NCBI RefSeq assembly: GCF_030936135.1
Contig: NC_082632.1
Span: 357,661-421,660, forward strand
Length of the DNA: 64,000 nucleotides
Source of the DNA: Gavia stellata
Lineage: Eukaryota; Chordata; Aves; Gaviiformes; Gaviidae
Direction of reading: 5' to 3'
Within the stretch, counting starts at the first letter, position 1. Each line of letters opens with the position of its first letter. Below are positions 1 through 12,800 of the stretch, one piece after another. Below the pieces are notes generated by a model. The model had not been told where the DNA came from, did not search any database, and was given only the letters and a program-made list of their open reading frames with translations. Position numbers and translations under genes: made by a program.

Positions 1-149
1 CCCAAAAGCTCAGCACCGGCGGTATTTGCAGGTGATGAATGCAACTGTTGTACCTAAAAGTGATGTATTTAAGGGCAAATTCACCCGTTGCCGTGATTCC
101 TCGTCCCCTGTTTTCTGCAGGAGGGATCTCTGCGGCTGCCGCCGTGCAG

Positions 150-776
150 GAGGGTTTGGGATGGGATGGGGATGGGGATGGAAGTGGGGCTGGGCATGGC
201 ATGGAGATGGAGAAAAGCTTGGGGATGGGGTGGGGATGGGAATGGGGATGGAAATGGGAGGAAGATTGGGATAAGAATGGGGATGGGAATGGGAATGGGG
301 ATGGGATAGGAATGGGGATGAGAACGGGATGGAGATTGGGATAAGAATGGGGATGGGATGGGAATGGGAGAGGGATGGAGATCAGGATAAGAATGGGGAT
401 GGGATGGGAGGAAGATTGGGATAAGAATGGGGATGGGAATGGGGATGGGATAGGAATGGGGATGAGAATGGGATGGAGATTGGGATAAGAATGGGGATGG
501 GAACGGGGTGGAGACTGGGATAAGAATGGGCATGGGATGGGAATGGGAGTGGGATGGAGATTGGGATAAGAATAGGGATGGGGTGGGAAGGGGAATGAGG
601 ATGGGAATGGGATGGAGATTGGGATAAGAATGGGGATGGGATGGGAAGGGGAATGAGGATGGGAATGGGATGGAGATTGGGATAAGAATGGGGATGGGAA
701 TGAGGATGGGAATGGGATAAGAATGGGAATGGGATAGAGGTGGGGATGGGGATGAGGATGAGGATGAGGAAGGAGT
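150..776. repeat. G-rich minisatellite, GGGATG/GGAATG type
   Basis: The stretch is built of short words GGGATG, GGAATG and GGATGG. They are arranged in longer repeats of roughly 55-70 bp that each contain GGAGATTGGGATAAGAATGG. The plus strand is almost free of C, so long open frames on both strands here are repeat artefacts and not genes. Runs of three or four G at short spacing could form G-quadruplexes (inference). The array ends about 40 bp before the tRNA-Leu gene. Confidence 0.9.
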
Positions 777-814
777 CAGACAGCAGAGCAAGGCGGGAGA
801 AAGGCCACCACCAG

Positions 815-896
815 GGTAGCGTGGCCGAGCGGTCTAAGGCGCTGGATTAAGGCTCCAGTCTCTTCGGGGTCGTGGGTTCGAATCCCACCGCTGCCA
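815..896 (+). tRNA. tRNA-Leu (anticodon AAG)
   Basis: An 82-nt class II tRNA. The seven-base-pair acceptor stem GGTAGCG/CGCTGCC contains one G-U pair and has discriminator A. The anticodon loop is TT-AAG-GC on a CTGGA/TCCAG stem, with a long variable arm as expected for leucine. The T arm is CGTGGGTTCGAATCCCACC. An oligo-T stretch about seven bases downstream is a normal RNA polymerase III stop. No intron. It lies directly after the G-rich minisatellite. Confidence 0.97.
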
Positions 897-1226
897 GAAA
901 TGTTTTCCCTCTTTTTTTCTCTCCATCTTCCCCTTTTCACCCCATTATTCCCCCTTCCCTTTTCTTCCTCCCTTCTTCTCCTCCTCCCCACGCAAACTAG
1001 GAGCATTTAAAATCCAGGCATTCATTAGCCACCTGCTTCCCCTCCCTGCTGTTCATCCCCTTTCATCCCCATCACCTTTGGAAAAAAAAACCAAAAACAA
1101 ACCGGCGTTTTGGTCAAAAAAAAAAGAGGGGTATTTTTGTTTATTTTGCAGCGGTCGAATGGATTTTTACCCACCAGGAAGGAGGGGGGGGGCCAAAAAA
1201 CAAAAAAAAAAGGAAGAAAAGGGAGG
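897..1226. other. Intergenic, pyrimidine tract then A-rich tract
   Basis: No gene seen. The first 100 bp are a C/T-rich tract that begins with the tRNA-Leu terminator. The last 150 bp are rich in A runs that supply the terminator of the minus-strand tRNA-Val that follows. Confidence 0.6.
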
Positions 1227-1299
1227 TGTTTCTGCCCGGTCTCGAACCGGGGACCTTTCGCGTGTTAGGCGAACGTGATAACCACTACACTACAGAAAC
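1227..1299 (-). tRNA. tRNA-Val (anticodon AAC)
   Basis: A 73-nt tRNA on the minus strand with acceptor stem GTTTCTG/CAGAAAC and discriminator A. The anticodon loop is CT-AAC-AC on a TTCGC/GCGAA stem. The T loop reads TTCGAGA, one base different from the TTCGAAA of the other valine genes in this window. The A run at about 1217-1220 on the plus strand gives TTTT just downstream of the gene. Part of the first tRNA cluster. Confidence 0.97.
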
Positions 1300-2620
1300 C
1301 CACGCGTGGCGGTCCCCCGCTATAGCGCTCTCCGCGGCCTCCTGCCCCCCAGCACCCGGCCGGGGCATTAAGGGGGGTTTTGCCCCATTTTTTCCACGGG
1401 TGTCCCCCCACTTGGCTGTTTCGGGAGGGAAAACCACGCGTGTGGAAGCGGCCGTGCGCGGACGAGCGGCACGCGGGTCCCCGAAACGAGGCCCGTAACA
1501 TCCCACCCAGCGTGGAAAAAAAGGGGGGGATCAATTTTTGCTGCTCGGGATGAGAAATCAGCAGCTGGCGCGGCCAAAAAGCGCCGCAGGATTTGGCTGA
1601 GCTGGGGAACTCCCTGCTGCAGGGTGTGACGGGGGTTCGATGGGTTCAAGGGGCAGAAAACGGCTCGTTACTGTGGTTTTTTTGCATTATTTCTGGCCAT
1701 AATTGTATTATTTCTGCGCAGTTTCCACCTTCCTGCGAGGCTGGTGGTGGTGAGGGTGTGCACACAGGCACTGGACCGCCCTTGATTGTTTTTGCTGCGC
1801 TTTTGCTTGAATAACTTAATATTCTTTATTATGCCCTATAGATTTCTTGGGAAATAATTAATCGTATATTCCTTTTGGGAAGAAGAGAGGATTATAATGC
1901 AACGTACAGTACCGCCCGCTCATCCTTCTTTGGCAAAGCTGTTAAAATGAGCCAGATTTTTGTCTGTTTCTCTGGGGAAAAAAGAAATACTTCTCTCTTA
2001 CTTCTCTCGCTTACACGCCTCTTGTCCTGACCTTGATTCACCCCGGCTCCTGAACGATTTTTATTTCTAGAGTTACACGCAGCAGGAGGTGCTTATTCAC
2101 GGTTGCTATTAATAAAAATTATTTTTATTACTTTTTTTTCCATGGGGATGGAGCCAAGACCAAGCACAGGAGAGGTAACTACCCATGAGGGAAAAATCTG
2201 GAGCGTTCCTACGTATCCACAGCTCTTGCGCGATCGGAAATGCCGAATTGACGCCGTGGTGCACAAACCGTGAGATTTATGCAAAAGCGGAGGCCGGCGG
2301 AGGCTGCGTGCAGCGATCACCTCTTCGTTGTGTCGTTCGGGAGGGTAACGGAAGTTATTAGGAGGGAAGGGTTGGTTTACACGGAACAGGGAAACTCCGA
2401 CGCCTGTCTGAGCCCCGTAATGGCAAAAAGGTCCTGAAATATGGTTTTTTTTTTTCTCCCCACCGTGGGTTTTCCCAGCGAGCTGCCGAGAGCACTGCAG
2501 CTGGAGTGGGACTCCAAAAAGCTGTGGAAGGAAGCAAAAAAATAATGAATTACAATAGTTTAAATATTGATTTAAAGAATTATTATTTTTAAAAAAAAAA
2601 ACAAAGGAACAAACAAAGAA
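1300..2620. other. Intergenic, no gene recognised
   Basis: The first 250 bp are GC-rich and rich in CpG, typical of tRNA gene neighbourhoods. The rest becomes AT-rich with poly-T near 2443-2457. Short open frames occur on both strands, but none shows a recognisable domain or paired splice sites. Confidence 0.5.
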
Positions 2621-2625
2621 ACAAA

Positions 2626-3158
2626 CAAGGAAAATAGAGGAGGAAGTGGGGAAAATAGCGGAGGAAGGGGAGAAAATAGCGGAGGAAGGGGAGAAAATAG
2701 CGGAGGAAGGGGAGAAATAGCGGAGGAAGGGGAGAAATAGCGGAGGAAGGGGGGAAAATAGCGGAGGAAGGGGGGGAAATAGCGGACGAAGGGGGGAAAA
2801 CAGCGGAGGAAGGGGAGAAAATAGCGGAGGAAGGGGGGAAAATAGCGGAGGAAGGGGGGAAAACAGCGGACAAAGGGGGGAAAACAGCGGACAAAGGGGG
2901 GAAAACAGCGGACGAAGGGGGGAAAACAGCGGACGAAGGGGGAAAACAGCGGACGAAGGGGGGAAAATAGCGGACGAAGGGGGGAAAATAGCGGAGGAAA
3001 AGGGGGAAAATAGCGGAGGAAAAGGGGGAAAATAGCGGAGGAAGGGGGGGAAATAGAGGAGGAAGGGGGGGAAATAGAGGAGGAAGGGGGGGAAATAGAG
3101 GAGGAAGGGAAGGGGAGAAAAGGAAGAAATAGCGGAGAAAAGGAAGGGGAGAAAATAA
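2626..3158. repeat. Polypurine minisatellite, about 17-21 bp unit
   Basis: Some 25 to 30 tandem copies of units such as GGGGAAAATAGCGGAGGAAG, with internal variants (CGGACAAAGG, AGAGGAGGAAGG) that cluster in blocks, as in local array expansion. The plus strand is nearly pure purine, so mirror-symmetric triplex or R-loop structure is possible (inference). Long proline/serine/phenylalanine frames on the minus strand are artefacts. The array ends at the 3' side of the minus-strand tRNA-Pro. Confidence 0.92.
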
Positions 3159-3163
3159 ACACA

Positions 3164-3235
3164 GGGCTCGTCCGGGATTTGAACCCGGGACCTCTCGCAC
3201 CCAAAGCGAGAATCATACCCCTAGACCAACGAGCC
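3164..3235 (-). tRNA. tRNA-Pro (anticodon TGG)
   Basis: A 72-nt minus-strand tRNA with acceptor GGCTCGT/ACGAGCC and discriminator C, which is usual for eukaryotic tRNA-Pro. The anticodon loop is TT-TGG-GT on a CTCGC/GCGAG stem, and the T arm is CCCGGGTTCAAATCCCGGA. An A run at 3152-3155 gives a TTTT terminator nine bases downstream, just before the polypurine array begins. Confidence 0.97.
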
Positions 3236-3388
3236 GCCGTGGGAAAGTGGCTCCCGGTGCCGGTGTCGGTGCTCTGCGCGGGCCCCCCCCGCGGCCCGGC
3301 CCTGGCCGCCCCCCCCCGTCCCCCGCTCCCGTTGCGGAGGAAAACGGTGGCGTTTTTTGGAAGAAAAAGAGGACGAGGAAAACGTGGA

Positions 3389-3461
3389 AGGCCCCAGCGA
3401 GATTTGAACTCGCGACCCCTGGTTTACAAGACCAGTGCTCTAACCCCTGAGCTATGGAGCC
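3389..3461 (-). tRNA. tRNA-Thr (anticodon TGT)
   Basis: A 73-nt minus-strand tRNA with acceptor GGCTCCA/TGGGGCC, including one mismatch or wobble position, and discriminator T. The anticodon loop is CT-TGT-AA on a TGGT/ACCA stem, and the T arm is GCGAGTTCAAATCTCGC. An A run near 3379-3382 gives the terminator. Last member of the first tRNA cluster. Confidence 0.96.
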
Positions 3462-6400
3462 TCCATAGGGAAAGCCCCCTCCGCAGTGATGTCCAGGGGG
3501 GAACCCCGAAACTGGCCGCGTCCCCCCAAATCCTCACTCCCCCCAAACCCCACCTTAGGCACCCGCCTGGGCTGAGCACAACCGCAAACAGCAGCAGCAA
3601 AGAGCACGGCAGGGCCAGAAACCACCAGCGCACCATACACCCTTATACCACCAAAAATTGGGGTTCAGCCCCGACGCTGAACCCCTGCGAGAGTTGGGGT
3701 TCAGCCCTTGGCACCTCCAGCATATATTTTTTTTCTTTTGGCAGGAGGTTTGGCCAAAGTAGAGGCAGTGAGGAAAACTCCACGTTGCTGCCGGAATAAC
3801 CCGGGTGGTGATGCCCATTTCTCCCCCCTAAGGCTGTTGAAATGTTGGCTCCGTCTTTATCTTCAGCTTTTTATCACAGCCCTGATTTGAGGAATATGCA
3901 AATGTTGGGTTTGTGCTTAACATCAACACACGTGGAAAAAAACCCACCCCTATATATATATAGCTATATATGCGCTTCCACTTAAATTCTTTCTTTAGAC
4001 TTAAATTCCAAGCAGGACAATCCTTCAAACCACAACTTTGATGTTCTCCAGCCCATTAGCACTTGGGAATAATAAACAGGAGAAGATGAGCGCAGGTAGC
4101 ACCTTCATATTTTATTTCCAGCACGGGGGCTAGGAACAATCCGGGAGGTTTCAATTCCGCTTGGGCGATGGTTGGTTTTTTTTTTTTTGCTTCCCGTAGT
4201 TTGCAGAAGTCGCATTTTTCACATACAGACAAGACAAACACCAAGTCGCGATACAAGAAATACCGCGTCTCCTGCTAATATCTTTCTTATTCTAGGGATT
4301 TATCTTTATTTATATAATTTCTACAGCAGCATAGCTTCAGCGATGGATGGAGCTTAGAAAATTCAGTCGTTTTGCTCACCTGTTCACAACTTGGCCTTTA
4401 CGATAATTGCTGCAGCTTTAAATAGTAGGAATTTAAAGCCAAACTCATTAAAAAAACATAGACTTTCAGGGTAGGGAACAACCCACCAGCTGAAAATGAA
4501 GATATTCATGCCTAAACCAGTCACCCCCAGCTCTTTTTATGACTAATGGCTCCTTAAATTCACCTGATCCTGCACTGATACATCTCCTAAGAGATGGATT
4601 GTGCTTCATTTCCAGTAGCTCCTGGCCAGATTTCCATTATTTGGAAAGAGAAAACCTTCAACGATGCGTGGGAAGATACACCTGTAAACGTGGGGGGGAA
4701 AAAAGCACCTCTTCACCAATTTAGGGGCATAAAGGCATTTTTCTCATGGATTCACTCCATTTCTGGTCTGTTTGGGTTTTGACGTTTGCGCAAGTCTAAG
4801 GTGGCCCTTGACAGACCAAGGGCACAAGCCGGTGGAAGGAATTGAAGGTGTTTAGGGCAACCACCCATCCGCACACACGGGATCCGCATGCCCTGGGAGA
4901 GCACTACAGCGTTTCCGTTTTATTCTGCTGCCGTGACATGGATTTACTGCAGGGGAGGGGTTTAAAAACCCTAAAATGTAGGAAATGCACTTGGTCAACC
5001 AACAAATTGTTGGCATCAGAGTCGACCAGGGTTTTGCCAGTAGGTTTGAGCCCATACGAAGATCAGCTAGGCGCAGAAATGTCTTTTTTCTCATCTTAGA
5101 ACCAGCCAGGAAATGTTGTTCTTGATTAAAAAAAAGCTTTCCCCCTCCCCATATTTCCTAGAGGTTTATGTTTTCTAGACAAGGTTAAAAAGCCACAACT
5201 CTCCCAAACCAGAAACCATATTTTTCATCACTCTCAGACAACAATACGCTTATTATTTTTTTAAAGGCTGCTTTGTTTTGGCAAAAGCAACAGTGAACAA
5301 AGCAAGCTGCGCGTTTAACGTTTGCTGTCTCGGCGAAGAGTGAGGATTTCCAGAAAAAGAAAACAGGAGATGAAAGTAAACGGGTGATTTTGCTGAGAGC
5401 TGAGCAGTAAAGAGAGCCTGAGGAAATACAAGGTTCGGCACCCAAAGTCTACATTACTGTGGGCAAAGCAGGATAACCTCGAGGGGTTATTTTGAGAACG
5501 GCTTCTTCTACATAGAGGGGACCTCAGGAGGAGTTATGCAGGAGCACCAAAATTCAGAACCATGGGTCTTGCTCACACCCAGTAGGACAAACACACCTGA
5601 GCAACATCAACGTCTGTTGCTTCACACACACAAAAAAAAAGCACCTTTCAGCATTTTCCAGAGTAGTGGCGATACCTCCCTCCTGCCCGGAGGAGCCATG
5701 GACAGAGAACTGAAGAACAGAGCACTTACACAAGCTGATGGAGAGGGCAACCAAAAGCCCACAGCATCTCTTCAACCCCAGCTTGACTCCAAGACAGGTC
5801 AGACCTTGGAGGCCATGAGGTTTAGATCACCCACGACAGCTCAGACCACCACCTCAACATCACAAAAATAGCCTTTGGCGTACAGTATTATCCCAGATTT
5901 TAGGAGCACCGTCTGGAATAAGTAACTAAGCACCCACCCTTCATTGGGGACCTTTCTTCCCAGCAGGAACAAGAGGGAAAGAGCCAGAAACCCCAGCTGA
6001 GACCCTCATAACTACTCACACAGCCCAGCACGAGGGTGTGAGCATCCTCACTCACCGAAATCCAATCACTCCCCAGGAGCAGTTAATAACCCTAATTATC
6101 TCCTCCTAAATCTTGTAGGAGTGAAGGCACCTGGGCAGGATTTCCACTTTTGGCACAGAGGTGGTGACTGCAGTTTGTCGGGAGCAACAGCACAATAAAC
6201 CAATGGAAAATCCCCACGAAATCCATTTCAGCAGGAACAAAACTTTCTAATTTAATTTGACTCGATCAAGTAGAAAGGAGCTTTGCATATTCTGGCTCTG
6301 GATGGATGTCCAAAGCGTGCTGGTTGGTCTCACTCCCTTCACCTTTCCCGCAGGACTTTTACCCGCTAAATATTTCATTTTTAAGTCATTGACACTGCTG

Positions 6401-6822
6401 AAGGGGTGGAGGGTCCACTCCAGAACTTCCCACCAACTCTAATATTGATCCTTAGACCCACACAAGAAACGAAAAATACCCGTCCGTTATCAGACTTGGA
6501 GACACAAACCGACTACCCATGGTTTCCTTCTCGCTGAAGAGTTGGGCTGGTTCAAAGAGAGGTTTAAGATGATGGCCACAACCTTCTGGGGATTGCTGAT
6601 GTCTTCAATAGCTGTTCTCTGTTTTAAGCTGACCTGAAGACCCTCCTTGTGCTATTTTTCCCTGACTACCTGGTTACCCGTCTATCAGCTACCTGCCTGC
6701 CTACGTACCAACGAAGCAGGCTGCACGGTTGATCTGTGAGTCTCTAGTGTTCATCACCGCTGTCCAGGCGCCATCCGGTGAAGACCATGGAGACAGGTCC
6801 TCAGCGAAGCCCATGAGAAGTC
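3462..6822. other. Intergenic; probably includes the TRIM7 3' UTR
   Basis: No coding exon recognised. A short TA repeat lies at about 3951-3972. The right-hand part lies downstream of the TRIM7 stop codon on the minus strand and should hold its 3' UTR, but I found no clear AATAAA on that strand in the nearest few hundred bases. Confidence 0.5.
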
Positions 6823-9800
6823 TCAGGGGCACAGTTTGATGTAGGTAACGGTGGAACAGACCGAAAAGAGAGGGAACACCTTCTCCTGGAAGGCGACGTT
6901 GAAGGTGAAGATGTGCTGCATGTTGTCAGCGTTGTAGAAGGACACTTCTTCCCCTTCGTAATCCAGGTACACCCGGACCTTATTGAGTTTCTGGCTGAGG
7001 CACAGCGGGGTGCGTTGGGGCGAGGTGACCGCCCAGTAGCGACCTCCATTTTGCTGAACTGCCCAGATCCCTTCTTCGGGGGAAAACTGCGTCAGACCTT
7101 TCCTCCTGACGGACTCCTTGGCCACCCCGAAGGCCCAACCGTCCGAGGCCCCCACCTCCACTTCCCAGTAATGTCTTCCCGACTTGAAGCCAGTGGTAGC
7201 CAGCACCCGCGAGTTCGTGTCGAATCTCTTGGGGTTGTCAGGCAGTTCCTGTTTCCTACAGCCCATCCTGACGCTCTTGAGGTCTGCAGAGAGGATGAGG
7301 AGGTGGTTTGCTGAGTCGGGGTCCAGGGTCAGGTCCTCTGTTGATGACAGAAGTGACAGCAACTCAGTAAGGACTTTAACAATTAAAAGCCCAAGCTAGG
7401 GATGTTTTTGTCAGTTGCTGAACCACATCCCAACCTCAATAATCACATCCCAACCTCAATAACTGCTCCTCTTCAGCTCCTTGGACAGTCTCTGGTGAAG
7501 GAAAGCCAAGTTCAGACATTGGCTTGACTTTGAGGTGCTTGAGATGCCTCCTCTCACCATTGACTCTGCAGGAAGCCTGGAGGCTTGGGGCTAATTTTAA
7601 GAGGAGTAGTTTTAGATGTTTACAAATATGCTGCTTCTCTCTACCAGCACACAGGGACAAGCTACATGTGTGAGAAACTTCGACGTGGGTGAGGAGGGTC
7701 CCAGTTAAAGATACGGGATGAGCATCTACCTCATCTTTTCACATCCTCACTAGGGGTTAAGCCCCACCAGGTAAAGGCGAAGAACAACATGGCAAAGCAA
7801 ATCCTGGTGAATGAGGACCAAGATCTGGTTCAAGATGTCCTAGAGGGAGACCTACAACTGTGTTGTAGTCTTTGGCTCTTTGATCAGCTCATGACCCTTC
7901 AGCAATGCCACCAGCCCTCAAACACTGACCAGGGGGGACTCATCTGTCCTTCTACATTGACACCCCAATTCCCTCCACGGGTGGGCAAAACTCATGCTGC
8001 TGCTGCTAAGAAATGGGATGACAACAACACAGGGCCATTAGGAGCAAAGAACATGATAAAACCGCATGCAAATGATTAGCAATTATATAGAGTAAAAATG
8101 GACCTTAGATCGAGACTTTTTTTCCAAATAAATTGATAATTTTTGTTTCTTGTTTTTGTTTCTGGCTCACCTAATGTACAACATACAAGATGGGGTAGGC
8201 ACACCCCTCAGATCATAAATTGTTGAGTAGCCATCCCCAGGCTACCCCGTGATGACAAGTCCTCATGGAAAGCCATGACCTAAGGGCATCTTTACACAGC
8301 AGATCACACCTGGACATCCCACAAGAAACATGCACATAGACGAAGTTTGATACTAACATCTTCTCCCCTTCCAAAATCAGGCTCAAAGGAAACAGCGAGC
8401 ACGTTAGTGACCTCAAATTGTGGTTGTAGTCAGCAAAGTCGCCATGAATGAACGAGACCCTTTCGGGGAATGTAAGATGGGACCTTAGGAGCTGAAACGT
8501 GTTGGTTGCCGCACCAGAGTTCATTTAGCTAAAGGCCTTTATGCTCTTTCAAAATCCGTAGATTTGGGCCTGAAAATTGCAGATGAAGTCCAAAAAGACC
8601 CATGATGGGATTGAAAGCTTCATGGTGTTTCACAGGTGTCAGAAAAATGATAGCAACCACAGGAAAAGGTAGGTCCTTTTTTCCTTCAAAGCTCAAGCAC
8701 CAGGTTCCTCCCCAAAGCTGGGAGACAGGCGTTAAGACAACATCGCCTGCATTTTGCACTGTTATATCAGACCAAGGGATAAGTGCTTTCAAAGTGTTCA
8801 ATAGCAAAGGTTAGGGGAAATTAACTGGATGAGCAAGAAATTTCCTTGATGCCAAAAGGTGTTTCCCTTCCTTCCTCTTGTGTCTCCGGCTGCTGGAGTC
8901 ATTAGGATTTTGGTTTGAGCTTCAACTCAGCTGCAGGGGCTGTGAATGTGAATGTGGCTTGATTAAAAAAAAAATAATATGATTCCAGGAGCTGAGGCAT
9001 CATATTAAAAAAAAAAAAAAATAGAGCATTCAAAGTTTTTGGAAAAGATGAACTAATGCAGTCAGAGGAGTGGGATTCAACAACTGCTACGAGGTTTTGG
9101 CTGGTCCCTTCTTCACCCCTTGATTCCCCAGCTCTCTGCAGCATAAGCTGTGGCCCAGTCTGCTTTCAGAGGGTTTGCTGGTATAATGCACCAGCCAGGT
9201 TACACCTCTACACATGCACACACACCACCACGGACATGCAGTGAGGGTCGTTTTGCCATTTTGCTTTTAAACAGTGGTCATCAGCCTTTCTTCTTTTGCT
9301 TTGCCAACACTTTAGCATTTTCCAGAGGTGTCTGGGGAGGTTTGTGAGCAGAGCCTGGCCCCTCTAAGCTGGATGGCCCTTGGAAAGGGTCCAACCCATG
9401 GCTTGCAAGCCCCATGCTGAAGACCACCACTTTAAAAGCAAGAATAAGCCTTCTCTTCTAAAAGAGGGCTTGGCTTTGCTGGGGTAACTCTGGCTGCTCT
9501 GGGCATGGCTATGCAACCTTTACCCCAAGGGAGCTGGAGGATGGGGGCAGATTTTAACAGCATCTGCCCATGCCCTGCACCCACCACAGCGCAAAGTCAG
9601 AGGGATCAGGCTGGTGTCAGAACCACTGCAGAGCCCATCACTGTGGTTTCCTGGCTTGCTGGCCACTGGTGAAGCAAAGCAGAGGCTTGTCCAGCATTAA
9701 AAGAGTCAATCTGGGCCAACCCAGCTGGTTTTGCCGGTTGCAAATTCATGACCTCTCATGTGAACTTGCTCCTTTGCCAACCCCAGAGAGCTGGTGAGCA

Positions 9801-12800
9801 AGTTTTCTCCATCACAGCGCGATTTGAAAGCAACTGCCTGCCCACAGCCACGATTTCAACAGCTTTCCGCAGAATTGAAGTCATCTGACTTTGCACTGGA
9901 GCAGATTACGGAGCGCTCGCACCCTCTATCCCAAATCCTGGTGGAAATCAGAGCCCGGCCACAGAGCAAATCTGGCAGACTTAAAGCAAGTTGTGGCTTG
10001 AAAAGGTATGAATCCATTTTTGCGTTCAAATATCTGTTCTTTCTGTTCCGCACTTTGTTAAGTGTAAACAGGCAGAAAGGACCTAGCTTAGCTGTCAGAT
10101 CCCCGGCGTCAGCTAGAAAAATCGTCTTTTGACTCGCGAACTGAGCAGGCTGGATCTGGAAATCATTGAGAGAGAAGAAATTAAAAAAAAAAAAAAAAAA
10201 AGAAATCTAGAGTGCCTCTTTTCTTTTTTTCCCCCTCTCTTTGGCTTTGCAAAACCAGCTTTGCAAAATACAACCACAATTTAAAGTCTTTGCTCCAGGG
10301 CTCTATGTCTTAAATATTTTCCTTTTACCTTTTTCACCTCTTCCCAGTTCATCTCGCAGGTTTTCTGAAAAGAAGAGACAGGCGAGTAAATGCCAACACC
10401 GAGAGCGCCAGAGGGAACCACAAAATCTCCTTTATGGGGACATTTGCACCCACACCACATTGCCAAACTGCCGTCTTTGCCGACACGGGACTCAACAGGC
10501 ATCAAGAGCTGAGGATGGAGCAACGCCATCTCCTACCAGCTTGTGCAACGGGGACAAGCAATGGGGGAAATTCCGGCTAAATATGTTTTAATTTTTATCT
10601 AAAAAAAAAGAAAAAAAAGCTTCTTGGCATCAAGAGAATGCAGGATTTATTTAAGCTTTATTTATCATGCCCTGCCATATTTTGTTCTCCTCGTTGTATT
10701 ATGAGTTTCAAACTCTTAGGACAATCCTTTAAGCTACTTATCGCTCCAGGGCGTAGTTTGCATTTAGGGTTTTTTTTTCTTCTAGATCTGCTTTTCCTGT
10801 TGCTTGCTTCCTTTCCAAATCCCTCAGCACCATCTCGTGGCTTTGCTGCATTGCTGCAAGGGGTTGGTCTTTAAATGCAAAGCTTGGCTATCCCGGCCTC
10901 AAACTATTTGAGATGTGAAAATCGCAGGGTTCATTGCACTAAAATCGATGCGCCAGATTCAGGTTTTTCCCTCTTTAAAAAAATCCTGCATCTCCTTCGT
11001 TGGCAGCCCGGCAGGGCGAGTCTCCTCCTCTTCATGCACATCTCCAGAAGTCCTTTCCAACATAATTTATTCTCCTATTTCGGTACTGCTGGCCAGGCAT
11101 GTGCTAAGGGACCTCGAGACATCCGCAGCATCCCCAGCACTCCTCACCCCTTTTCCCTGACGCCTGCTAAAGGCCAGACCTATTTTAAACCCCCCGGTTT
11201 CATTTCCACGTACCTCTGAATTTCTTTAAGACTTTTTCAAGGACAACGGTCTTGAGGGAGAAATTGCAGATGTGCATTTTCATATCCGTGCATACCGGCA
11301 CAGGCTTCTGGCACTTCACGTCGTCACTTCTGCAAAGAAAAAAGTAAAAACAATAAGAAAAACATTGCTATTCCCTGCCTTTTCTTTTTCATTAGCGGTT
11401 GACAGTGTGCAATGCTCCCACCCCATCCCACCGGCAGTCTGTCCGAGTGCTCAACATCACATTGCGAGACACACCGGGATTTCAACCTGCCTGGGCTGAG
11501 GACACCAGGATTTACATGTCAACTTTGAAAGCCCCCCTCGCTGGTTGTTGGAAAGGGTGTCTGTGCTGGGTTACCCCCACTCAGCTCTTCCTGCTGCAGC
11601 TTAAATTTCATTTTTGGACCTTAAGTCGTGCCTAAACCAATGCCCTGGGTGAATTGCATATCAGGCAAATAAGATGACTTGGGGTTTCTGGTCTCACTTG
11701 ACCTTTGAAGAAACCCCCTGGTAGGAAAAGACTTTGTGATAACGCGAAGTTTTCCAAGAAGCTGGAAGAGACCCGGGGCTTGCACCGAGTAGGAGGCAAG
11801 CTCCATCTACCCCAGTGCCTCCCTCTGGCATCTGGACTGTGAACACTGACCTTTAAACAGTGCTGGTGGGGGAAAAAAAGCGTGAAAGAAGGGGAGAAGC
11901 AGCGCTCCGTACCTGCTTATGATGTTCATTACATCCTAGAAAGGAAAAAGAGACCGAGTGAAATCACGGCTCAACGTGTGCTACGTCTCCCCTGGCTCAG
12001 ACAGCACGAGAGCAATTCCCCTTCATTGAACCCAACCAGGACATCCATCCCTTATGACTGCAACAAGCAGGCATGGATGCATGCCTCAGATGTTTGCTTT
12101 CAGCTTTGGAAGGCCACAGTTCCACCAAATCCCACCCAAGGGTCTGCAGCAACTAAAGACCCAGCTGCTCCTGGGAGGGGACCAAGCCTTCCAACTGGTC
12201 CTATATACAATACTCCAGCTTCGTGCCCATAGAGTCGTGATGTGGTTTAGGTTGGAAGGTGCCTTTGGAGGTCTCTCATCTATCCCATTGCTCAAAGCAT
12301 GCCAGGTTATCCAGAGCCTTGCCCAGGTGAGTTGGGAGTATCTTCAAGGGTGGTGACTGCAAAAATCTCCCTGTTTCCTACTCCAGTATTTGACCATTGC
12401 TGTTGTGAACCCAGGTGTAGGCATCTGGCAGCCTTTGAGATGCTCTAAGGATCTCTCTGCTGGTCTCCCACTTCTGAAAAGGTCCTATCAGCCCATCCCA
12501 TGCAAAGTCTTGAGATACAGAAAGGCACCTGCAAGCATCCACCTGCCTAAGAGCCAAAGGGACATCACCTGCCATAACTTGGCCACCTAGAAAGCTGGCA
12601 TTAAACTTGCACATCTACATCTCCATGATTCCTGGACTTCCATGGTCTAGTCACCACCAAGAAAAGTTTAGGGTGCCTCCAAGGGGTCATTCATCCCACC
12701 CTGGGATGGATATTCCGACAGTGGAAAAGATTTGCCCTCAGGAAGGGTGGATTACGCAGGTAAATTATAGGTTAAAATACCCTCAATAGCTAGTTGCTAC

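Noticed and set aside
81-791. 236-residue open frame rich in Pro, Ser, His and Ile on the minus strand
   Set aside because: It is the translation of the GGGATG minisatellite; the low-complexity repeat explains its length.
150-3158. CRISPR-like direct repeats
   Set aside because: Units are contiguous without unique spacers and the DNA is vertebrate; these are minisatellites.
2572-3216. 214- and 203-residue Pro/Ser/Phe frames on the minus strand
   Set aside because: They are translations of the purine minisatellite and run into tRNA-Pro.
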